A stretch of DNA of 64,000 nucleotides from NCBI GenBank assembly GCA_963707465.1, contig CAVPQK010000015.1, positions 1,736,001 through 1,800,000 on the forward strand, given 5' to 3'. This DNA comes from Bog-159 sp963707465. Lineage in GTDB: Bacteria; Acidobacteriota; Terriglobia; Bryobacterales; Bryobacteraceae. The first letter of the stretch is position 1, and every line of letters begins with the position of its first letter. Shown here piece after piece: positions 26,229-35,378 of this stretch. A program made the translations under genes and the position numbers. Under the pieces are notes generated by a model. That model did no database searches. It saw only the letters and a list, made by a program, of their open reading frames with translations, and had not been told where the DNA came from.

Positions 26229-27230
26229 TCAGCGGAATTCAATCATAATCTTCACCGACTCCTGTTCCACCGGCGACAGCACCAACAGAAACTCCACCTG
26301 AGCCGGCACGTCCGACTGCAGCCCTCCAGTTGTCGGCAGCACGTAGCCCTGGCCCTTCTCGACACTCTGGCTGGCAATCAGGTCCCATCCGCCGCCCGCA
26401 TTGCGCCGGTACAAATAGATGTATCCGGCCGCTTGGGGCTCGACCTGCAACCGCACCGAATCTCCGGCGTGAAACACAGTGCCCAATGGCACGGGCAAGT
26501 ATGCCCCATCGGCGCCCTTCAGCAGCAGCGTGTACCCGAGAGGCGTTGCCTTGGCCTTCTTCAGCGCGGCCCTAGGTGCGCCGTTCCGCGAAGTGAAGCC
26601 CATAATCGGCGGCTGCATCGGTTGATTCATTTGACGTGCATCTCCCGCAGCGCCCGCCAGTGCGCCGACGGCCATGGCTGGCCGAGTCGCGGGCAGTGGG
26701 GCTTGCGCGGTCAGTGCCGACTGCGCGGGCAATGCGGGCGGAGCGGGCAATGGCGCAGGCGGCCCCGTCGTACGCGCGGCCGGCAGGCGGAACAGCTTCC
26801 GCTGTAAGATGATGCGGGACTGATCGGAGCGCTCAGGGGCCGCCGCAGGCGGTGCGATTTGCGCGGGTTGCGGGACGATCGCATCCGCCACCAAAGCTTC
26901 GCGGCGCGCCGGAAGCTTGGCCCGCCACAGCGCGAGTCCGCCGACCAACAGCAGCGCCACCACCCCCAACGCCATGGCCAACCGAGTCGGCCGGCCCAGC
27001 CAGTGCCACGCCCGCCCTGCGATCGGCTCGCCCGCCGGACCCAGCGCCTCAATCAACTGCTCTCGCGCGGATGGATCCTGCAGCACATCGCGTAATGCCT
27101 GCTCCTTCGCCAGCGCATCGAACAATTCCTGGTCTTCGAGCGCGGCTTCGAACAGCGCGCTCCGCTCCTCTTCATTGAGAGTATCGGTGGCGTACCCGCC
27201 GAGCAGCTTTTGGATTTCCTCGGGGCTCAT
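26229..27230 (-). CDS. Membrane-anchored DUF4384 protein, putative anti-sigma factor
   Basis: A 333-residue protein. N-terminus (MSPEEIQKLLGGYATDTLNE and a following helical segment) resembles the cytoplasmic zinc-less anti-sigma head. One membrane helix is at about residues 83-103 (LAMALGVVALLLVGGLALWR). A Pro/Ala-rich linker follows, then a periplasmic domain like DUF4384: PLGYTLLLKGADGAYLPVPL, FHAGDSVRLQVEPQAAGYIY, PAQVEFLLVLSPVE. The ATG overlaps the stop of the sigma factor gene (ATGA), the usual sigma/anti-sigma arrangement. Inferred role: holds the ECF sigma factor inactive until an envelope signal is sensed. Confidence 0.75.
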   Translation of the reverse strand: MSPEEIQKLLGGYATDTLNEEERSALFEAALEDQELFDALAKEQALRDVLQDPSAREQLIEALGPAGEPIAGRAWHWLGRPTRLAMALGVVALLLVGGLALWRAKLPARREALVADAIVPQPAQIAPPAAAPERSDQSRIILQRKLFRLPAARTTGPPAPLPAPPALPAQSALTAQAPLPATRPAMAVGALAGAAGDARQMNQPMQPPIMGFTSRNGAPRAALKKAKATPLGYTLLLKGADGAYLPVPLGTVFHAGDSVRLQVEPQAAGYIYLYRRNAGGGWDLIASQSVEKGQGYVLPTTGGLQSDVPAQVEFLLVLSPVEQESVKIMIEFR

Positions 27231-27763
27231 CTCTTATCCGCCTCCCAGTCTCCGCCCATCAGCTCGAGCAGTTGCTGGCGGCACCGATGGTCCCAGGTGT
27301 AGACGGTGTTGATCGACTGGGCGCCCATGCGCTTTTGAATCTCGCCGAAGCTCTTGCCCTGCAATTTCAGGCGCAGCAATTCGCGGCAGCGATCGCCCAA
27401 CTGGGCCACGGCCTGCGTGAGGCGTTCCAGCATCAGCTTGCGCTCTACCAGCTCTGCCGGGTTGGCTTCCGGATCGGGCAACTGGATGTCGGTAACGGAA
27501 ACCTGCGTGTACTCCCCGTGACGTTGCGACTTGCGGCGCAGGCTCATCATCTTGAACCTCGCGATTTGCAGAGCCAGCGGAACGAGTTCCTCCATCCGTT
27601 CCACGTGATGGTATTTCTCGTGCAGGAGGATCAACACCTCTTGCGCCAGGTCTTCGGCAATATCCCCCTGCACATGAGATGCCGCGAAGCTCACGATCCT
27701 TTCACGGAGCTTGCGAAGGATCTGCTCTCGTTCCACGCCTGGTCCACCGGATGCACCCATCAT
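27227..27763 (-). CDS. ECF-type RNA polymerase sigma factor
   Basis: About 178 residues from ATG at 27763. Region 2 is seen in HVQGDIAEDLAQEVLILLHE and LVPLALQIARFKMMSLRRKS; region 4 in LTQAVAQLGDRCRELLRLKL then GKSFGEIQKRMGAQSINTVY and TWDHRCRQQLLELMG. Longer in-frame starts (to 27805) run into a hairpin repeat and are rejected. The downstream membrane protein overlaps its stop and is the likely anti-sigma partner. Target promoters cannot be read from the sequence. Confidence 0.85.
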   Translation of the reverse strand: MMGASGGPGVEREQILRKLRERIVSFAASHVQGDIAEDLAQEVLILLHEKYHHVERMEELVPLALQIARFKMMSLRRKSQRHGEYTQVSVTDIQLPDPEANPAELVERKLMLERLTQAVAQLGDRCRELLRLKLQGKSFGEIQKRMGAQSINTVYTWDHRCRQQLLELMGGDWEADKR

Positions 27764-27778
27764 ATCAGCGCGGTTCTG

Positions 27779-27836
27779 AGGGAGGGCGGCCAATCTTGGC
27801 CGCACCCGCCTTTAAGGCGGCCGGCTGCCCAGCCTT
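27779..27836. repeat. Hairpin-rich intergenic element (GGGCGGCCAA type)
   Basis: GGGCGGCCAATCTTGGCCGC and CCGCCTTTAAGGCGG are two adjacent inverted repeats. It lies between the divergent sigma factor gene and the TIGR03437 glycosidase gene and ends six bases before the proposed -10 of the latter. Confidence 0.75.
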
Positions 27837-27842
27837 CCGTAA

Positions 27843-27848
27843 TAAACT
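27843..27848 (+). promoter_or_regulatory. -10-like hexamer TAAACT before the TIGR03437 glycosidase
   Basis: TAAACT is followed eight bases later by ATG at 27857 with no Shine-Dalgarno, as expected for a leaderless transcript. Confidence 0.4.
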
Positions 27849-27856
27849 ATTGATTG

Positions 27857-30800
27857 ATGGGCTTGATCCGGTCCGGCCTTCTTCCGCTATTGCTGCCGGC
27901 CATAGCGGCTGCCGCATCCAGCGGCTTCGCCATCACGAACCTCGCGCCGCCCAGCAATCTGCTGCCGCCGGGAACCAATAACGTCGCCGTCTCCTTCAAT
28001 ACCAGCCAGGCGACCACCTGCGGTTGGTCGTTAGCATTCGGCACGCCATTAAGCTCCATGTCGCCTTTCGAAGACCAGCCCACAGCATCTCACCAGGGGC
28101 TGATCACGGGTCTCTCCACAGACACGCGCGTCGTCAACATCGTCTATATCCAATGCGCCGCGGATCCCACTGTTACAGCCTATCTCCAGTATCGCGATGC
28201 GCCCGCGCGCAACGGAAACTTCCCCCGGATCGGCAGCATCTGGTCCGGAGGCTATGTGTGGGACACCGTACCAACCCAGGCGGAGAAGATCCAATTATTC
28301 CTCGGGCCGTTCATCGATGCCGCCGATACCGCCACCATCCGCAACGCGGAACCCACCGTCATCATCATGCCGAGCTTCAACGCCACGTCCCAAACCGACC
28401 CCACGCAAGTTCTGCCCGACGACTATTATTTGTACGATGTAAACGGCAACAAGATTCAGAACTGGCCCACGCCGGGCAGCTACCTGTTAAACCTGACCAA
28501 ACCCGAGGTCGCGACATTTCTTGCCAACGAGGGCTATCAATATCTGGTCACCAATAGTCTGGCCTACGATGGCATCTTTTGGGATAACGTGTACCTCTCG
28601 ATCTCCTGGTACACCACCGACGTTTTCGGAAATCCCGTCGAGATCAGTTCCCAAAACAACGGCATCCCGGACGACCCCGCCACCCTGGATGCAGCCTGGC
28701 ACGCGGGAGTCGAGCTCGAATTCCAGACCTTCCGCCAGCTAGCGCCGAACGCCTATATGTCCGGACACCTCGGCCAGATTCCGCCCGATCCCGGCGAACT
28801 GGCCGTTTTCAATGGCGATAGCCTGGTGTTCGACGCCGTGAATGTGCGCGAAGGCGTGCTGCCCTTCAGCTCGCTTTGGGACACTTACAACGATTGGTTC
28901 AGCGCCGGCCGTCAACCGGCCATCGCCATGGTGCAGTCCTCGCCCCCGAATCAGATCTCCTACGGCTACGGATTCAATCCCCAGCAGACCATGTTGCCCT
29001 CCACGCTGGCATTTGCGCAGGCCTGGTATCCCAACATGCGCTTCGGACTGGCCGTGGCCCTGATGAACGACGGCTTCTCCACATTCGACCTCGGCGACAC
29101 CGGCGGAGCCGTGAACTGGTGGTACGACGAATACGACTTCCCGCTCGGCGTCCCCACCGGGCCTTCCACCCAACTGACCTCCGCCAGCGGTCCCAATCTC
29201 ATTTCGAACGGCGGTTTCGAACAGGGCCTCACCGGCTGGTATCTGTTCGTCGAGCAGGATGGTCAGGCAGCCGCGACCGCCGCCATTGACTCTACCGTGG
29301 CGGCCATAGGCAACAACTCCGTGCTCGTCAGTGTCACTTCTCCGGATAGCGCCAACTGGAACGTTAATCTCTCGCAAGGTAACTTCTCCTTCACCGCCGG
29401 GACTAACTATCAACTTCAGTTCTGGGCACGTGCCAACGTACCGGTCGCTATTACAGTCAACACCCAAGGCGGCGCGCCCAATTACCCCGGCTATGGCCTC
29501 TATACGCAGGTGAATCTCGCCCCGACCTGGCAACTTTACACGCTCACATTCCAGGCGCCCATCACCGCGAATGACGGCAGTGTCCTGTTCAATCTCGGCC
29601 TCACCGTGGCCAACATCTGGATCGACGGCGTGCAACTGAACGCAGTCCCGCCGGGTGTCTATCGCCGCGATTACACTTTGGGCACAGTGCTCCTCAACGG
29701 ATCGGACTCGCCGCAAACGATTGCGCCGGGCGCCGGCTTCCACCGGTTCACTGGTATGCAGGCGCCGCTCTATCAGTACATCGTGGATGATTCAAGCGCG
29801 AGCTTCACGTCCACCGGCGCCTGGTACAGTGTCACTTACAACTCCGGCGGCGGAACTGCCAGCGGCGAGACAGTCAACGGCCCTTACTACCATGCCTGGG
29901 GAACTACTTGCAACGAGCTGGACTCCGGCCCCGGCAGCGCGCTGTGGAATCTCGGGATAACTCAGGACGGCACTTATACCCTGGAAGTCTGGCTGCCCGC
30001 CGCTCCGCTCGCTTCTACTTGGACCAAGAGCGCCCTCTATGAGGTGCTGGCCAACGGCGTAGTCGTCTATTCAACCACGCTCGATCAGTCGAGCGCCAGC
30101 GCCGGCGACCAGTGGCACCTGACCGTGCCTGCAATGTACCTCACGGCCGCCAGCGCGCCGGCTCTGCGCGTCAGCAACGGCGGTTCCGGCCCGCTCATCG
30201 CCGACGCGGTCTATGTCTATTCCGCTGCGCTCTACAACGATGGCTCGGCAGTGCCCTCGGTCACTCTCGCGCCCATGGACGGAATCCTGCTGCAGCGCGC
30301 GCAACCTGTCGCCGCGCCCGCGTCGCGCGTGAATGCGGCGACGGACGCCGCCAGTTTCGGCGCTGCCATCGCGTCCGGCGAATGGGTCTCCATCTTCGGC
30401 ACGGGTTTCAGTACCAGCTCGCAGATCTGGACAGCGGCCGATTTCGTGAATGGCCAGTTGCCCACCTCGCTCGGCGGTGTGTCGGTGGCCATCGATGGAC
30501 AGCCAGCCTATGTCTCATATGTGGGTCCGAGCCAGATCAACGCCCTCATGCCGGCTGACGCGACCATCGGATCGGTATCTGTGCAAGTCACAACACCGCA
30601 GGGACAGAGCTATCCAGGTACGGTCATGTTTCAAAGGCTCGCGCCGGAACTGTTTACCTGGGCGCAAGGTAGCGTGACCTACGCTGCCGCCGAGCACGCC
30701 GATGGCTCACTGATTGGGCCGGCCGGCTCCCTGCAACCGGCCGCTGTCGGCGAAGTCGTCGAGTTATACGGTACGGGCTTCGGACCTACGTCGCCGCAGA

Positions 30801-31027
30801 TACCCGCGTCACAGGCGGTGTTTCCTCCCGCGATTCTGGCGGCGCCAGTTAGCGCGACGATTGGCGGCATACCGGCGCAGGTCCAATGGGCCGGCCTGAT
30901 CGCTCCCGGCTTGTATCAGATCAATGTGCAGGTTCCCACTTTGGCGGCAGGCAACCAGCCGGTGATCTTATCCGTCGCCGGTTTCCAGAGCGCCGCTGGA
31001 GTCAACCTACCGGTGGGAGCGAATTGA
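27857..31027 (+). CDS. Secreted multidomain glycosidase-like protein with TIGR03437 C-terminus
   Basis: About 1056 residues, exported (MGLIRSGLLPLLLPAIAAAA). Residues about 20-110 form a fibronectin/Ig-like lead. Residues about 120-445 look like the hypothetical glycosyl hydrolase 15 (GHL15) TIM barrel: NFPRIGSIWSGGYVWD, EPTVIIMPSFNA, YDGIFWDNVYLS, AYMSGHLG, GLAVALMNDGFSTFDLGD. A carbohydrate-binding jelly roll follows (PNLISNGGFEQGLTGWYLF ... WIDGVQLN), then a golvesin-like beta domain (YHAWGTTCNELDSGPGSALW). The end carries the Solibacter-type TIGR03437 domain: ASFGAAIASGEWVSIFGTGF, VVELYGTGFGPTSPQIP, APGLYQINVQVP. Likely function: binding and hydrolysis of an extracellular polysaccharide. 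The C-terminal family is strongly associated with Solibacter relatives. Confidence 0.8.
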   Translation: MGLIRSGLLPLLLPAIAAAASSGFAITNLAPPSNLLPPGTNNVAVSFNTSQATTCGWSLAFGTPLSSMSPFEDQPTASHQGLITGLSTDTRVVNIVYIQCAADPTVTAYLQYRDAPARNGNFPRIGSIWSGGYVWDTVPTQAEKIQLFLGPFIDAADTATIRNAEPTVIIMPSFNATSQTDPTQVLPDDYYLYDVNGNKIQNWPTPGSYLLNLTKPEVATFLANEGYQYLVTNSLAYDGIFWDNVYLSISWYTTDVFGNPVEISSQNNGIPDDPATLDAAWHAGVELEFQTFRQLAPNAYMSGHLGQIPPDPGELAVFNGDSLVFDAVNVREGVLPFSSLWDTYNDWFSAGRQPAIAMVQSSPPNQISYGYGFNPQQTMLPSTLAFAQAWYPNMRFGLAVALMNDGFSTFDLGDTGGAVNWWYDEYDFPLGVPTGPSTQLTSASGPNLISNGGFEQGLTGWYLFVEQDGQAAATAAIDSTVAAIGNNSVLVSVTSPDSANWNVNLSQGNFSFTAGTNYQLQFWARANVPVAITVNTQGGAPNYPGYGLYTQVNLAPTWQLYTLTFQAPITANDGSVLFNLGLTVANIWIDGVQLNAVPPGVYRRDYTLGTVLLNGSDSPQTIAPGAGFHRFTGMQAPLYQYIVDDSSASFTSTGAWYSVTYNSGGGTASGETVNGPYYHAWGTTCNELDSGPGSALWNLGITQDGTYTLEVWLPAAPLASTWTKSALYEVLANGVVVYSTTLDQSSASAGDQWHLTVPAMYLTAASAPALRVSNGGSGPLIADAVYVYSAALYNDGSAVPSVTLAPMDGILLQRAQPVAAPASRVNAATDAASFGAAIASGEWVSIFGTGFSTSSQIWTAADFVNGQLPTSLGGVSVAIDGQPAYVSYVGPSQINALMPADATIGSVSVQVTTPQGQSYPGTVMFQRLAPELFTWAQGSVTYAAAEHADGSLIGPAGSLQPAAVGEVVELYGTGFGPTSPQIPASQAVFPPAILAAPVSATIGGIPAQVQWAGLIAPGLYQINVQVPTLAAGNQPVILSVAGFQSAAGVNLPVGAN

Positions 31028-31032
31028 TCCGC

Positions 31033-31251
31033 ATGGCCGACCCCGTAGTGGAAGCGTTGATTCTCGATCTTCTGGAGTGGCTCGCAAAGGGCGAGCGCAG
31101 CTACGACGATGTGATGAATGCATGGCGCACCTCATGCCCCAGGCTTCCGGTTTGGGAGGATGCGAACGACCGGGGCCTGGTCATCAGCAACGGAGTGACC
31201 GTCGGGATTACGTCATCGGGTCTTGCCCTGTTGGAGCAGTGCAAGCGATGA
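31033..31251 (+). CDS. Conserved-looking 72-aa protein coupled to hydroxyacid dehydrogenase
   Basis: Small soluble protein starting MADPVVEALILDLLEWLAKG and containing SYDDVMNAWRTSCPRLPVWE, then a basic-free end LALLEQCKR. It looks like a genuine protein of a short helical type that I associate with proteobacterial genomes, where it has no assigned function. Start at 31033 lies five bases after the stop of the glycosidase, and its stop overlaps the ATG of the dehydrogenase (ATGA). The coupling suggests a role with that enzyme, perhaps as a small partner or regulator, but this is inference. Confidence 0.7.
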   Translation: MADPVVEALILDLLEWLAKGERSYDDVMNAWRTSCPRLPVWEDANDRGLVISNGVTVGITSSGLALLEQCKR

Positions 31252-32225
31252 AAGTCACGATCCTGGATGATTATCACGATACTCTGCGCACCCTCGCCTG
31301 TTTCCAAAAGCTGGGTGGCCACGACGTTACAATCTGGAACGACCACGTGCAGGGCCTCGACGCGCTCGCCGAGCGTCTGCAGGATACCGAAGCGCTGGTC
31401 CTGATCCGCGAACGCACCCGGATTGGCGCCCCACTGCTCGAGCAACTGCCCAAGCTACAGCTCATCAGCCAGCGCAGCGTATACCCGCACATCGATATAC
31501 CCGCCTGCACCCGTCTGGGCGTGATGGTATGTTCCAGCCTGCACCCGGGCACACTGTCTTATGCCACGGCGGAGCTGACCTGGGGGCTGATTCTCGCCGC
31601 GATGCGCCAGATCCCGCAACAGGTGGCGGCGCTCAAGGCGGGCAAGTGGCAGATCGGTGTCGGCCACAGCCTGCGCGAGAAGACGCTGGGTATCTACGGC
31701 TATGGCCGCATCGGAAGCGTGGTCGCGAGTTGGGGAAAAGCATTCGGCATGCGGGTGCTGGTATGGGCGCGGCAGTCCTCTCTCGCCAAGGCGGAAGCGG
31801 ATGGCTACACTGCGGCGCGCAGCAAGCAGGCGTTTTTCGAGGAGTGCGACATCGTCTCGCTGCACATGCGCCTGGTGGATGCCACCCGTGGCATCGTGAC
31901 CGCCGCGGATCTCGCGCGGATGCAGCCCACGTCGCTCATCGTAAACACCAGCCGTGCGGGCCTCATCGAACCTGGCTCATTAGTCGCCGCCTTGCGCGCG
32001 GGACGCCCCGGTATGGCCGCCGTCGATGTCTTCGAAGAAGAGCCGGTCCTGTGCGCGGCCCATCCGCTGCTGGCAATGGAAAATGTTGTCTGTACGCCGC
32101 ACATCGGATACGTCACGCGCGAAGAATACGAGCTTCAGTTCGCCGACATCTTCGACCAGATCAACGCCTATTGCGCCGGCCAGCCGATCAACGTCGTGAA
32201 TCCCGAAGTGCTCCGCAAGAGCTAA
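31248..32225 (+). CDS. D-2-hydroxyacid dehydrogenase (NAD-dependent)
   Basis: A 325-residue cytoplasmic oxidoreductase of the D-isomer-specific 2-hydroxyacid dehydrogenase family (phosphoglycerate, glycerate or related substrates). NAD-binding motif GIYGYGRIGSVVA at about residues 148-160; catalytic Arg in IVNTSRAGLIEPGSL; catalytic Glu in VDVFEEEPV; catalytic His in TPHIGYVT. It lacks the C-terminal regulatory ACT domain of SerA, so 3-phosphoglycerate dehydrogenase is less likely. The ATG at 31248 overlaps the upstream 72-aa gene; longer frames are out of register with that gene and rejected. Its stop overlaps the convergent glycosidase stop by four bases. Confidence 0.9.
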   Translation: MKVTILDDYHDTLRTLACFQKLGGHDVTIWNDHVQGLDALAERLQDTEALVLIRERTRIGAPLLEQLPKLQLISQRSVYPHIDIPACTRLGVMVCSSLHPGTLSYATAELTWGLILAAMRQIPQQVAALKAGKWQIGVGHSLREKTLGIYGYGRIGSVVASWGKAFGMRVLVWARQSSLAKAEADGYTAARSKQAFFEECDIVSLHMRLVDATRGIVTAADLARMQPTSLIVNTSRAGLIEPGSLVAALRAGRPGMAAVDVFEEEPVLCAAHPLLAMENVVCTPHIGYVTREEYELQFADIFDQINAYCAGQPINVVNPEVLRKS

Positions 32226-33805
32226 TAAGTGCCCAGCGTTACGCGCAACGCTTGCGGCGCGGAACTGAAGTTCAAACCCCAGTCCGTCTGGTCGCCATTC
32301 CAGACCCGGATGGACTTGCCTTCTTCCACGCGCAGGTACTCGCGTTGCTTGCCCGAAGCCGCGTCGCTCACCTGGAAATCGACGCGGCAAAAAAATCCCG
32401 CCACCAGAAATTGGTTGTCCGCGAGTTGCGCGACCAGCGCGCGGCCCACCGGTTCCGGATTGCCTTTCGGGTTATTGCCGAAGCCGAACTGCGGCACGCC
32501 ATAGGAAACCACCGCCTTCCAGGGTCCGAACTCCAACGTTTGCGAATGTTCGTCCTTCTCTTCCACCGCGGTCTGCAGCTTGCCTTCGAAATTCAGCCGG
32601 GCGATCTCGCGCATCATCGGGCCGATCAGCTTGTAGTTCAGCGCGAACGGCGCGAGCGACTCTTCGTTCAATCGCGTCGCACCCAGCGGCGCGTTCGAAA
32701 AACCGGTGTAGTCGATGCCGAAGGGCGCATAGCCGATCGCCCCATGGCCCAGGGCGGAGAAGAAGAAGCGCGCGCCCGCCGGGAAGTTGCCGGTTTCCGG
32801 CACGAACAGCGCGTTGTCGCGCCGGCCATAAAGTTCCAGCACCTTCAGATAACGGGCCGGGTCGTTCTGGTAAATGTCGGGCGCCAGCACATCGAGCGCG
32901 GGGGCCGCGGCTTTCCAGATCGGAATCACGTTATCGGTAGGGCCGCCGCTTTCATAGCTGCCGGCCTTGCCGGGCGTCAATGGGTCGCGTAGCGCGGCGT
33001 TGGCGTAGAGCGGCAGCGCATACTCCGCCTTCCCCGCGGCCGCCACTTGTCCGACGAATCGCGCTACCGACCAGGCGTGAAAGAACTCGTCGGCATCCCC
33101 GCCGAAGACCTCCGACCAGTTCGCCGCCGGACTACTCGGATGTTTGTCGAGCGCCGCCAGCAGTTCCCCCGGCACCGGACCTTCGAAAGCCTTCTGCGCG
33201 GCGGGAGAATGGTCCCGCACGCTGCCCCACGTGCCCGGCTCATTTTCAACTTGGACCATAATGACCGTGCGTCGCGCATCGGCTTCCTTCAGATGCCGCA
33301 TCAACGCGGCGAACGCATGTTTATCGGCGGCCAGCGTGGCCGGCGCGTGCGGCGATGGCGAATCCACCGCGTGGCCGTTCGCGCCAATCATGCGCGGGTA
33401 GCGCTCGGGATCGCGTTTCATCCACAGCGGCATGTAGTGCGAGCTGCCATTCTTCCAGGTGCCGAACCACAGCAGCACCAGCCGCACATGATGCTCGCGC
33501 GCCTGGCTCAGAAGCGTGTCTACAGTCGAATAGTCGAACCGGCCCGGCTCCGGCTCGAACTGCTCCCAATAAACCGGGATCTCCACCGTGTTGGCTCCCA
33601 TGTACTCGATGGCGGGCCAGACCTTCGGCAGCATCGCCGGCCACGCGCTGGAGTTGTTGACCTGTGCGCCCAGGATCAGGTACGGTGCGCCGTCCACGAA
33701 CAAGGCATAGCGGCCTTCTTTTTGAACGATGCGCGGCAGAGGTGCCGGAGCCGTCTGCGCCAACAGGCCCGTAGCCGCCGAGGTAAGGAGGAGGAAGAGC
33801 TTCAT
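32222..33805 (-). CDS. Secreted beta-galactosidase-like glycosidase (GH42-type barrel, DUF5597)
   Basis: A 527-residue exported enzyme (MKLFLLLTSAATGLLAQT). The TIM barrel has FVDGAPYLILGAQVNNSSAW, ANTVEIPVYWEQFEPEPGRF, and the clan GH-A acid/base in VIMVQVENEPGTWG (Glu 189); the probable nucleophile is Glu 337 in NALFVPETGN. The C-terminal 150 residues (from LNFEGKLQTAVEEKDE) fit the DUF5597 beta domain seen in Caulobacter-like glycosidases. Predicted to remove terminal galactose or a related sugar from oligosaccharides in the periplasm. It is divergent from the sugar ABC transporter genes and may supply their substrate. Start at 33805 is eight bases after TATGAT. Confidence 0.85.
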   Translation of the reverse strand: MKLFLLLTSAATGLLAQTAPAPLPRIVQKEGRYALFVDGAPYLILGAQVNNSSAWPAMLPKVWPAIEYMGANTVEIPVYWEQFEPEPGRFDYSTVDTLLSQAREHHVRLVLLWFGTWKNGSSHYMPLWMKRDPERYPRMIGANGHAVDSPSPHAPATLAADKHAFAALMRHLKEADARRTVIMVQVENEPGTWGSVRDHSPAAQKAFEGPVPGELLAALDKHPSSPAANWSEVFGGDADEFFHAWSVARFVGQVAAAGKAEYALPLYANAALRDPLTPGKAGSYESGGPTDNVIPIWKAAAPALDVLAPDIYQNDPARYLKVLELYGRRDNALFVPETGNFPAGARFFFSALGHGAIGYAPFGIDYTGFSNAPLGATRLNEESLAPFALNYKLIGPMMREIARLNFEGKLQTAVEEKDEHSQTLEFGPWKAVVSYGVPQFGFGNNPKGNPEPVGRALVAQLADNQFLVAGFFCRVDFQVSDAASGKQREYLRVEEGKSIRVWNGDQTDWGLNFSSAPQALRVTLGTY

Positions 33806-33813
33806 GAAGCCAC

Positions 33814-33819
33814 ATCATA
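33814..33819 (-). promoter_or_regulatory. -10-like hexamer TATGAT before the GH42-type gene
   Basis: TATGAT on the minus strand ends eight bases before the ATG at 33805, with no Shine-Dalgarno in between. A hairpin element begins seven bases upstream of it. Confidence 0.4.
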
Positions 33820-33826
33820 GCGCCAG

Positions 33827-33851
33827 GTGGGACAGGCCTCCCGGCCTGTCC
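33827..33851. repeat. Hairpin element, GTGGGACAGGC type
   Basis: GGACAGGCCTCCCGGCCTGTCC is a near-perfect inverted repeat of the GTGGG(G/A)CAGGC family. It sits in the middle of the divergent promoter region between the glycosidase and the ABC ATPase. Confidence 0.7.
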
Positions 33852-33871
33852 ATGCCGCGCCGCGCGTACGA

Positions 33872-33877
33872 TACACT
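33872..33877 (+). promoter_or_regulatory. -10-like hexamer TACACT before the sugar ABC ATPase
   Basis: TACACT ends ten bases before the chosen GTG start at 33888; no Shine-Dalgarno is present. Supports the GTG start. Confidence 0.35.
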
Positions 33878-33887
33878 GTGCCTTCCA

Positions 33888-35378
33888 GTGCTACTCGATC
33901 TGAGTTCCATCTACAAAAGTTTCGGCGGCGTGACGGCCTTGCGCGATGGCAACCTCGCCGTGGGGCCCAGCGAAGTGCACCTGCTGCTGGGCGAGAACGG
34001 CGCGGGAAAATCCACGCTGATGAAGATCGTGGCCGGCATGGAGCGTTGCGACGCCGGGCGTATGCTGTGGCAAGGCCACCCCGCCGCGTTCCGCACACCC
34101 GCGGAAGCCGCCGCCGCCGGCATCTCCATGGTGCACCAGGAATCCCTACTGGCGCCCCATCTTTCGGTCGCTGAAAACATCTTCCTGGGGCGTGAGCAAC
34201 CGCTGCCGTTCGGTTGGGTGAACCGGCGGCGCATGGCCCAGCAAGCCGCCCGCCTCATCGCCGAGCACGAATTCCCGCTGCACGCGGATTGGCGCGTGGA
34301 ACGGCTCAGCCCCGCGGGTAAGCAATTGGTGGGTATCTGCCGCGCTATCCAGCACGGTTCCAGTTTGCTGATTTTCGACGAGCCCACCTCGTCGCTCTCC
34401 GGCGCGGAGACCGAAGAAGTCTTCCGCATCGTGCGCACCCTCCGCGCGCGCGGCATGGGCGTGATCTACATCACCCACCGCCTCGAGGAACTGCGCGCCA
34501 TCGGCGACCGGGTCACCATCCTGCGCGACGGCGCCACGGTTCACACCGGGCCGCTGGCGGAGGTATCGACGGACCGCATCATCCAGCACATGGTGGGCCG
34601 CGAAGTGGTGGCCGCCAGCCGGCGGCAGCCGCTCGCTCCGGGAGCGGAACGGCTCCGTGTCGAAGGCCTCACGCGCGGCGGCGCATTTCAAGATGTTACT
34701 TTCTCCCTGCGCGCGGGCGAGATCGTGGGCCTGGCCGGCTTGATCGGCGCGGGAAGAACCGAAACCTGCCTCGCCATTTTCGGAGTGGACCCCATCGATG
34801 CCGGCGCGATCCTCGTGGATGGCCACCCCGCCCGCATCCGCTCGCCGCGCGAAGCGGTGGCGGCGGGAATCGCGCTGGTCACCGAAGACCGGCAGAAAAC
34901 AGGCCTCGCACTACGGCTTCCCATCGCCTGCAACATCACCATGGCCAACCTGCGGGAGATCAGCCGCCTTGGCCTGATCGACGGGCGCGCCGAGGGCCGC
35001 GTCTCGGCTGAATACATCGCGCGCCTGCGCATCCGCGCTTCGTCTGGCCGGCAGGCGGCGGGCCGCCTCAGCGGCGGCAATCAGCAAAAAGTGGCCATCG
35101 CCAAGTGGCTGTTCCGCCGCGCGCGCGTCTTTCTGTTCGACGAGCCCACCCGTGGCATCGACGTGGGCGCGAAGGCCGAGGTCTTCGAGCTGATGGACGA
35201 ACTCGCCCGTTCCGGTGCCGCCATTCTGATGGTCAGTTCGGAGATGCAGGAACTGCTGCACGTAGCCGATCGCATCCTGGTCATGCGCCAGGGACGCATC
35301 ACCGGCGAATTGCCGGGCCACACCACGCAGGAGGAAATCATGCGCCTCGCCGCGCTCGACCAGGAGTCCGCGGCATGA
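33888..35378 (+). CDS. Sugar ABC transporter ATP-binding protein (RbsA/MglA type)
   Basis: About 496 residues with two nucleotide-binding halves, as in RbsA/MglA/XylG. First half: Walker A GENGAGKST at 35-43, signature LSPAGKQLVGICRAI (degenerate), Walker B LLIFDEPTSSLSG. Second half: GLIGAGRTE, the usual degenerate P-loop of this family, then LSGGNQQKVAIAKWLFR and FLFDEPTRGIDVGAK. The GTG at 33888 is chosen over ATG 33852, because that ATG lies at the edge of a hairpin repeat and 496 residues fits the family. Energises uptake of a monosaccharide with the permease that follows (ATGA overlap). Substrate not readable from sequence. Confidence 0.9.
   Translation: MLLDLSSIYKSFGGVTALRDGNLAVGPSEVHLLLGENGAGKSTLMKIVAGMERCDAGRMLWQGHPAAFRTPAEAAAAGISMVHQESLLAPHLSVAENIFLGREQPLPFGWVNRRRMAQQAARLIAEHEFPLHADWRVERLSPAGKQLVGICRAIQHGSSLLIFDEPTSSLSGAETEEVFRIVRTLRARGMGVIYITHRLEELRAIGDRVTILRDGATVHTGPLAEVSTDRIIQHMVGREVVAASRRQPLAPGAERLRVEGLTRGGAFQDVTFSLRAGEIVGLAGLIGAGRTETCLAIFGVDPIDAGAILVDGHPARIRSPREAVAAGIALVTEDRQKTGLALRLPIACNITMANLREISRLGLIDGRAEGRVSAEYIARLRIRASSGRQAAGRLSGGNQQKVAIAKWLFRRARVFLFDEPTRGIDVGAKAEVFELMDELARSGAAILMVSSEMQELLHVADRILVMRQGRITGELPGHTTQEEIMRLAALDQESAA

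Noticed and set aside
23775..26807. 1010-codon plus-strand frame
   Set aside because: Mirror of RNase R, which has all family motifs on the minus strand; the plus-strand protein is His/Arg-rich without domains.
31529..32992. 487-codon plus-strand frame
   Set aside because: Out-of-frame shadow of the hydroxyacid dehydrogenase and antisense to the GH42-type gene.
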